Source of the DNA: Bacteriovorax sp. Seq25_V
Lineage (GTDB): Bacteria > Bdellovibrionota > Bacteriovoracia > Bacteriovoracales > Bacteriovoracaceae
DNA length: 64,000 nt
Direction: 5' to 3'
Assembly (NCBI RefSeq): GCF_000447795.1
Contig: NZ_AUNI01000016.1
Span: forward strand, 1 to 64,000
A model generated the notes under the pieces. It ran no database searches. It was not told the origin of the DNA and saw nothing but the letters and a program-made list of their open reading frames with translations. Below are positions 61,939 through 64,000 of the stretch, piece after piece (position 1 is the stretch's first letter; each line of letters opens with the position of its first letter). The translations under genes were made by a program, and so were the position numbers.

Positions 61939-63897
61939 ATGACAATATTATGCTCACTAAAAAACATCAATGTCGCTTTCGGACAGAAAGTAATCTTCAA
62001 TAATGCCTCATTTCAAATCGAACATGGGGATAAGATCGGTCTTATCGGACTCAACGGGATGGGGAAATCAACTCTGTTTAAAATCCTATGTGAAAGACTG
62101 ATTCCAGATACTAGTACTCCCCCATTTGTCTTTGATAAGGCGACGGCCAAGCAAGGGGCGAAAATGGAGTATAGTGTATTTCTGGTACCACAGAAATTTG
62201 AAGTTCCACCTCCATCACTTGGACTTAATAAGGTTAGTGATTATTATCTCTTCTACTATCCAGAGATCAGAGAAAATCTCAAACTTCTAAATGAACTTGA
62301 TGAAAAACTTGCGCTTAACCACGAAGATGAAGCTATTATAAATAAGCACCATCAAATTACAGAAAGGCTTGATCACCTCGACTATTATGGAATCAGTGAT
62401 AAGTACCACTCATATCTTAAGTCATTTGATCTGCAGAATATGGATTCAGACGTCAATGACCTCTCTGGTGGAGAGCAGAGAAAAGTACTTCTGGCCTTAG
62501 GACTTACCTCGCAGGCAAACTTGATTCTTTGGGATGAGCCAACGAACCACCTTGATTTTGAAACAATTAATCTTTTTGAAGATGAAATTACAAAATCAAA
62601 TACATCACATATTATCATCTCCCACGATAGATACTTACTTTCAAAAGTTACAAATAAAATTTTTCATATTTCTCGCGCACAAATTCTCTCTTACACAGGA
62701 ACCTATGCTGACTATATGGAACATGTTGCAAGTGAAGAGAATGCAAGAAAGCAAATGTTATCAAAACTAAAAAATTCTCTAACGAGAGAGCTTGCGTGGA
62801 TGAGGCAAGGGATTAAGGCACGTGGGACACGAAGTAAAAAGCGTGTTGAAAATTATCACGATCTGGCCTCGAAAGTATCAACTTTAAAAAGTGATGCTAA
62901 GAAGTCGATGGAAATTTTAATTAACAAATCTGGACGAAAAACAAAGAAGCTTACAGAATTCATTGATGTTAGCTTTAGCTACGACAAAAAACCGATATTT
63001 AAAAATTTAAACTTCTCTCTCTACAAAGATGATAAGATTGGTGTTCTTGGAACTAATGGAGTTGGAAAATCGACTTTAATGAAGATCATCTCAAAGCAAT
63101 TAGAGCCAAGCCTTGGTAAGATTAAATACGCTGATGATTTAAAGATTTGCTACTTCTCACAACTTAGAGATGAGCTCCCACTTAATAAGTCTCCTTTCGA
63201 ACTATTAGGAGATGGAGAAGATTTTATTCACTTTAAAAGTGGTCGATCTATTCATGTCGCGACTTACTTTCAAAATTATCTTTTCAATCAAGGTGAGCTT
63301 CACCGTCCACTTTCTAGTTTCTCTGGTGGTGAGCTAAATAGACTTCAACTAGCGCTAAATCTTAAAAACGAAGCGGACGTTTGGATTTTTGATGAGCCTA
63401 CTAACGACCTTGATATTGAATCGATTGAAATTCTAGAAGACAAGCTAAGTAAATTTGATGGAACTGTAATTATTATTTCACACGATAGAACATTCCTAGA
63501 AAACGTTACGAACAAAATTTGGCATATTGAAAATCATGAGATCGAATTTTTTGAAGTTGGGTATTCACAAGTTGCGCCATACCTCGAGGCCTGTCAGATT
63601 GAAAAAGATTTACTGGCCAAAGAAGAAAAAGAAAGACCTTCGTCTAAACAAGTAGTAATTGAGATTAAGAAACTTGATCAACAGGAAAAAATGCGACTTG
63701 ATAAACTTCCACAAATCATTGAGGAGCAGGAAGCATCAATAGCCCAAATTGAAGAACTTCTATCACGATTTGATTATTCGACAATGGATGCAGAAAAGAG
63801 TGAGATTGTTGGTAAACTAACCTCTAAAAAAGATAAGCTCGAAGAAGAACTACTCGGTCTTTACGAAGAAGTTGAAAGCCTAGAAAGTCGTTTATAA
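61939..63897 (+). CDS. ABC-F family ATPase (Uup-like)
   Basis: 652 residues. Two ABC domains without membrane segments: Walker A GLNGMGKSTL, signature LSGGEQRKVLLALGL and Walker B LILWDEPTNHLDF in the first; GTNGVGKSTL, FSGGELNRLQLALNL and VWIFDEPTNDLDI in the second. A basic linker lies between them and a C-terminal coiled coil (about 560-650) resembles Uup. ABC-F proteins act on ribosomes or, for Uup, in genome maintenance. Rightward, monocistronic. Confidence 0.95.
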   Translation: MTILCSLKNINVAFGQKVIFNNASFQIEHGDKIGLIGLNGMGKSTLFKILCERLIPDTSTPPFVFDKATAKQGAKMEYSVFLVPQKFEVPPPSLGLNKVSDYYLFYYPEIRENLKLLNELDEKLALNHEDEAIINKHHQITERLDHLDYYGISDKYHSYLKSFDLQNMDSDVNDLSGGEQRKVLLALGLTSQANLILWDEPTNHLDFETINLFEDEITKSNTSHIIISHDRYLLSKVTNKIFHISRAQILSYTGTYADYMEHVASEENARKQMLSKLKNSLTRELAWMRQGIKARGTRSKKRVENYHDLASKVSTLKSDAKKSMEILINKSGRKTKKLTEFIDVSFSYDKKPIFKNLNFSLYKDDKIGVLGTNGVGKSTLMKIISKQLEPSLGKIKYADDLKICYFSQLRDELPLNKSPFELLGDGEDFIHFKSGRSIHVATYFQNYLFNQGELHRPLSSFSGGELNRLQLALNLKNEADVWIFDEPTNDLDIESIEILEDKLSKFDGTVIIISHDRTFLENVTNKIWHIENHEIEFFEVGYSQVAPYLEACQIEKDLLAKEEKERPSSKQVVIEIKKLDQQEKMRLDKLPQIIEEQEASIAQIEELLSRFDYSTMDAEKSEIVGKLTSKKDKLEEELLGLYEEVESLESRL

Positions 63898-63902
63898 AAC
63901 GA

Positions 63903-64000
63903 CTATGGCTTCTCTTTGCGGATCATGGCCATCGCAACCTTAACTCCATCAACAGCAGCGGATGTGATTCCTCCGGCATAGCCAGCTCCTTCTCCACATG
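63903..64000 (-). CDS. C-terminus of an NAD(P)/FAD-dependent oxidoreductase, cut by window edge
   Basis: Reading leftwards from the right edge, the frame encodes CGEGAGYAGGITSAAVDGVK followed by VAMAMIRKEKP and TAG at 63903-63905. The GEGAGYAGGITSAAVDG block is the C-terminal flavin-binding signature of the COG2509-type FAD-dependent protein family. The rest lies outside. It converges on the ABC-F gene with only 5 bp between stops. Confidence 0.8.
   Translation of the reverse strand, partial: CGEGAGYAGGITSAAVDGVKVAMAMIRKEKP

Noticed and set aside
1-64000. CRISPR arrays, insertion sequences, prophage, rRNA and tRNA genes
   Set aside because: No regularly spaced direct repeats, transposase or integrase motifs, conserved rRNA stretches or cloverleaf with a GGTTCGA-type arm in proper context were seen by eye. 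A GGTTCGAGA at 23504 is part of a promoter spacer, not a tRNA.

Overview
The window is an AT-rich, densely coded bacterial chromosome segment. I found no rRNA, tRNA, CRISPR array, insertion sequence or prophage. Several traits together suggest a Gram-negative member of the Bdellovibrionota, probably near Bacteriovorax/Halobacteriovorax. These are a TIGR02147-type protein, many secreted or outer-membrane proteins without recognisable domains, PilZ-GAF-AAA+ regulators, a complete late mevalonate operon with a GYDIA-type GHMP kinase, and low GC. This placement is inference from gene content, not a database result.

Layout. 0-3 kb: two paralogous secreted beta-barrel proteins. 3-4 kb: a small protein and thioredoxin reductase. 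4-8 kb: a divergent pair of PilZ-GAF-AAA+ proteins with degenerate NtrC-type ATPase domains. 8-14 kb: a crotonase-fold protein, then the mevalonate operon reading leftwards (fni, mvaA, GYDIA kinase, mvaD, mevalonate kinase). 14-24 kb: housekeeping and hypothetical genes (lipase, tetrapyrrole-methylase-like MTase, PAP2 membrane protein, THUMP RNA MTase, two U32 proteins, an SGNH-like protein with a cNMP-binding protein, malate dehydrogenase). 24-30 kb: XRE regulator, guanine deaminase, NfeD-slipin-DOMON operon, TIGR02147 protein. 30-37 kb: a secreted subtilase operon with a 1031-residue unknown protein. 37-43 kb: GMC oxidoreductase lipoprotein, an atypical zinc-finger SDR, an RluA-type pseudouridine synthase and a lipoprotein.

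43-62 kb is the most notable part. A rightward operon (43348-51793) encodes a MarR/GbsR-like regulator, a FabF-type ketosynthase, an acyl carrier protein, a CrtI-like FAD oxidoreductase, OleA, OleB, OleC, OleD and a lone receiver domain. A leftward operon (61785-55732) encodes a secreted beta-repeat protein, a second CrtI-like oxidoreductase, FabG, FabZ, FabI, a hot-dog thioesterase and an AI-2E-type membrane protein. Together they contain the elongation, reduction, dehydration, desaturation-like and release functions of a private type II fatty acid synthase, plus the four enzymes of head-to-head olefin synthesis. I propose that they form one pathway making a specialised long-chain, possibly polyunsaturated or otherwise modified, hydrocarbon. 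The window ends with an ABC-F ATPase and the C-terminus of an FAD-dependent protein.

Regulation visible in sequence is mostly intrinsic terminators, often shared between convergent genes, and tight translational coupling through TAATG or ATGA overlaps. A hairpin with a U-tract lies inside the olefin operon just after the ACP gene, and a concentric inverted repeat precedes a lipoprotein gene.
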